A stretch of 5,732 bases of DNA, taken from the NCBI GenBank assembly GCA_030550225.1, contig JAUQPV010000179.1:1-5732 (forward strand), in the 5' to 3' direction. The translations under genes and the position numbers were made by a program. Origin of the DNA: Acidobacteriota bacterium. GTDB taxonomy: Bacteria > Acidobacteriota > HRBIN11. The notes beneath the pieces were generated by a model. It saw only the letters and a program-made list of their open reading frames with translations. It did not search any database and was not told the DNA's origin. Numbering within the stretch: position 1 is the first letter of the stretch; each line of letters begins with the position of its first letter. Of the stretch, positions 3,942 to 5,732 are shown piece by piece.

Positions 3942-5702
3942 ATGGCGCGGCGGTTGGGCGAGATGTTGCTGGAAGCCGGGTTGATCACCCGGGAACAGCT
4001 CGAGCGGGCCCTGGACCACCAGAAGGAGACGGGCAAGCGGATCGGCGTCTGCCTCGTCGAGTTGAACTTCATCACCGAAGAAGAGCTGGCCGACTTTCTC
4101 AGCAAGAAGCACGGTGTCCCGTCCATCAACCTGCGGCACTTCGAGATCGACGCAGCCGTGATCCGGCTGGTCCCGGCGGAGCTATGCCGGCGGTTTCTGC
4201 TGATCCCTGTCAGCAAGTCCGGTCCGACGCTGATGGTCGCCATGTCGGACCCGACGGACCTGGAGGCCATCACCCAGGTCGAGTTTGCGACCAACTACTC
4301 GGTCGAGCCCGTCGTCGCGCCCGAGACGATGATCTTAGAGGCGATTCGGAAATACTACGGGGGCGAACACGGGATCGACCTCCCCCGGACCCCGACGGGT
4401 GCCGCCGTAGGCCTCGCTGGGGAACCCAGCTTCGAGGAGCTGATCGACGCCGAGTTGGGCGACGAGGCCATCGAGGAGCTGGCCGAGGACATCTCGTTGG
4501 ACCCCGAGTCCCTCATGAAGGCCGCCGAGGAGCGGCCCATCATCCGCCTCGTCAACAAGATCATCTACGAGGCCGTTCGGCAGGAGGCCAGCGACATCCA
4601 CATCGAGCCTTACGAGAAGGAAATGCGGGTCCGATACCGCATCGACGGGGTCCTCCACCCCATCTTCAGCCCGCCCATCAAGCTGCGGGACGCCATCGTG
4701 TCCCGCATCAAGGTCATGTCCCGCTTGGACATCGCCGAGAAGCGGCTTCCCCAGGACGGTCGGATCAAGATGCGGCTACGGGTCGAGGGCCGGATGAAGA
4801 CGCTGGACTTCCGGGTCTCGGTCCTGCCGACGATCTGGGGCGAGAAGGTCGTCATCCGGATCCTGGACCCCGAGCGGCTGTTTTTGGACATGACGAAGCT
4901 GGGCTTCGAGCCCGAGTCGCTGGAGCGCTTCGAACGGGCCATCACGAAGCCCTGGGGGATGATCCTCGTGACGGGGCCGACCGGAAGCGGCAAGACGAAC
5001 ACCCTGTACTCGGCCATCTCCCGTCTCAACACGACCGAGGTTAACATCCTGACGGCCGAGGACCCCGTCGAGTTCAACCTCTTCGGGATTAATCAGCTTC
5101 AGGTCAACGAGGCCATCGGCCTGACCTTTGCGGCGGCCCTGCGGTCCTTCTTACGGCAGGACCCGAACATCATCCTGGTCGGGGAGATTCGCGACTTTGA
5201 GACGGCCGAGATCGCCATCAAGGCGGCCCTGACGGGTCACCTGGTCCTCTCGACCCTGCACACGAACGACGCCCCGAGCACGGTCACCCGGCTGATGAAC
5301 ATGGGCATCGAGCCCTTCTTGGTCGCCACGTCCGTTCATCTCATCCAGGCCCAGCGACTCGTCCGCCGGATCTGCCAGGAGTGTAAGGAGGAGGTCAAGG
5401 TCCCGACGCAGACCCTCATCGAGGTCGGCTTTACGCCCGAGGAGGCGAAGTCGGTCAAGATCTACAAGGGCCGGGGATGTAGCCGTTGCAACAACACGGG
5501 GTACCGGGGCCGCATCGGCCTGTTCGAGGTCCTGGAGTTCGACGACGACATCCGGGACATGGTCCTGTCGGGGGCCTCGGCCCTTGAAATCCGACGGGTC
5601 GCCATCGAGAAGGGGATGATCACCTTACGCCGGAGCGGCCTCATCAAGGTTATGAACGGCATCACGACCATCGAGGAAGTCTTACGGGAGACGGTGAAGT
5701 AG
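3942..5702 (+). CDS. pilB: Type IV pilus assembly / type II secretion motor ATPase (PilB/GspE)
   Basis: This 586-residue hexameric ATPase acts at the cytoplasmic face of the inner membrane and powers polymerisation of pilin or pseudopilin. Residues 4-140 form an MshEN (T2SSE_N) domain. Its first repeat, RLGEMLLEAGLIT...LERALDHQ (4-27), fits the c-di-GMP-binding consensus closely; its second (33-56) is degenerate. An acidic linker (about 160-200) leads to the motor: Asp box from D218, Walker A GPTGSGKT (345-352, K351), Walker B ILVGEIRD (411-418, catalytic E415), His box with H433 and H440, and a zinc-binding tetracysteine C478/C481/C513/C516. All catalytic elements are intact and the length is normal. 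AGGAGG lies 4 nt before the ATG. It follows the aminotransferase by 19 bases and is probably co-transcribed. PilB is preferred, but GspE cannot be excluded because the usual pilT/pilC or gsp neighbours are outside the window. Confidence 0.93.
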   Translation: MARRLGEMLLEAGLITREQLERALDHQKETGKRIGVCLVELNFITEEELADFLSKKHGVPSINLRHFEIDAAVIRLVPAELCRRFLLIPVSKSGPTLMVAMSDPTDLEAITQVEFATNYSVEPVVAPETMILEAIRKYYGGEHGIDLPRTPTGAAVGLAGEPSFEELIDAELGDEAIEELAEDISLDPESLMKAAEERPIIRLVNKIIYEAVRQEASDIHIEPYEKEMRVRYRIDGVLHPIFSPPIKLRDAIVSRIKVMSRLDIAEKRLPQDGRIKMRLRVEGRMKTLDFRVSVLPTIWGEKVVIRILDPERLFLDMTKLGFEPESLERFERAITKPWGMILVTGPTGSGKTNTLYSAISRLNTTEVNILTAEDPVEFNLFGINQLQVNEAIGLTFAAALRSFLRQDPNIILVGEIRDFETAEIAIKAALTGHLVLSTLHTNDAPSTVTRLMNMGIEPFLVATSVHLIQAQRLVRRICQECKEEVKVPTQTLIEVGFTPEEAKSVKIYKGRGCSRCNNTGYRGRIGLFEVLEFDDDIRDMVLSGASALEIRRVAIEKGMITLRRSGLIKVMNGITTIEEVLRETVK

Positions 5703-5706
5703 GGAA

Positions 5707-5732
5707 TCCGGTAGTTGGGCAGATAGGCAGAT
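5707..5732 (+). repeat. Start of a degenerate 8-nt tandem repeat after pilB
   Basis: Four bases after the pilB stop the sequence falls into 8-nt units, TCCGGTAG, TTGGGCAG, ATAGGCAG and then AT at the window edge. The middle unit TTGGGCAG is identical to the first minus-strand unit next to the hslO stop (857-850). The tract is cut by the end of the window, so its length is unknown. Confidence 0.5.

Overview
This window is bacterial chromosomal DNA. Its coding regions are GC-rich, with codons dominated by GTC, GCC, CGG, GGG/GGC and GAC. Every recognisable gene is an ordinary bacterial family: a DUF4097-type repeat protein, the redox chaperone Hsp33, an HU/IHF DNA-binding protein, a class V aminotransferase and a PilB/GspE ATPase. 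The sequence alone does not fix a phylum. The GC-rich style and the short degenerate intergenic repeats would suit an uncultured, possibly thermophilic, lineage, but that is inference. I see no rRNA, tRNA, CRISPR array, insertion sequence, phage gene or defence cassette.

Layout: (1) 1-724, plus strand, is the 3' part of a repeat protein built on an exact 18-residue period. (2) 725-859 is a short convergent gap full of inverted repeats and degenerate 8-nt repeats. (3) 1744-860, minus strand, is hslO (Hsp33), with a strong Shine-Dalgarno site that sets its start inside a longer open frame. (4) 1745-2214 is a divergent control region. Its centre (1881-1980) is only 28% GC, and its right end carries a near-consensus promoter and two back-to-back perfect hairpins. 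(5) 2215-2517, plus strand, is the HU-like gene, followed by a 10-bp GC-rich hairpin that is probably its terminator. (6) 2518-2809 holds a 12-bp palindrome, a promoter candidate and a 26-codon upstream ORF whose stop overlaps the next start as TGATG. (7) 2810-3922 is a PLP aminotransferase of the serine/alanine-glyoxylate type. (8) 3942-5702, 19 bases further on, is a complete PilB/GspE-type motor ATPase with an N-terminal MshEN domain. (9) The last 30 bases begin another degenerate 8-nt repeat tract.

How the genes relate: the aminotransferase and the pilus ATPase look co-transcribed, which is an unexpected pairing of metabolism and motility. hslO and the HU gene diverge from one AT-rich regulatory region. 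No novel multi-gene system is visible. The points most worth a second look are regulatory: the two-hairpin leader of the HU gene, the uORF coupled to the aminotransferase, and the period-8 repeats that begin within a few bases of the stop codons of three different genes.
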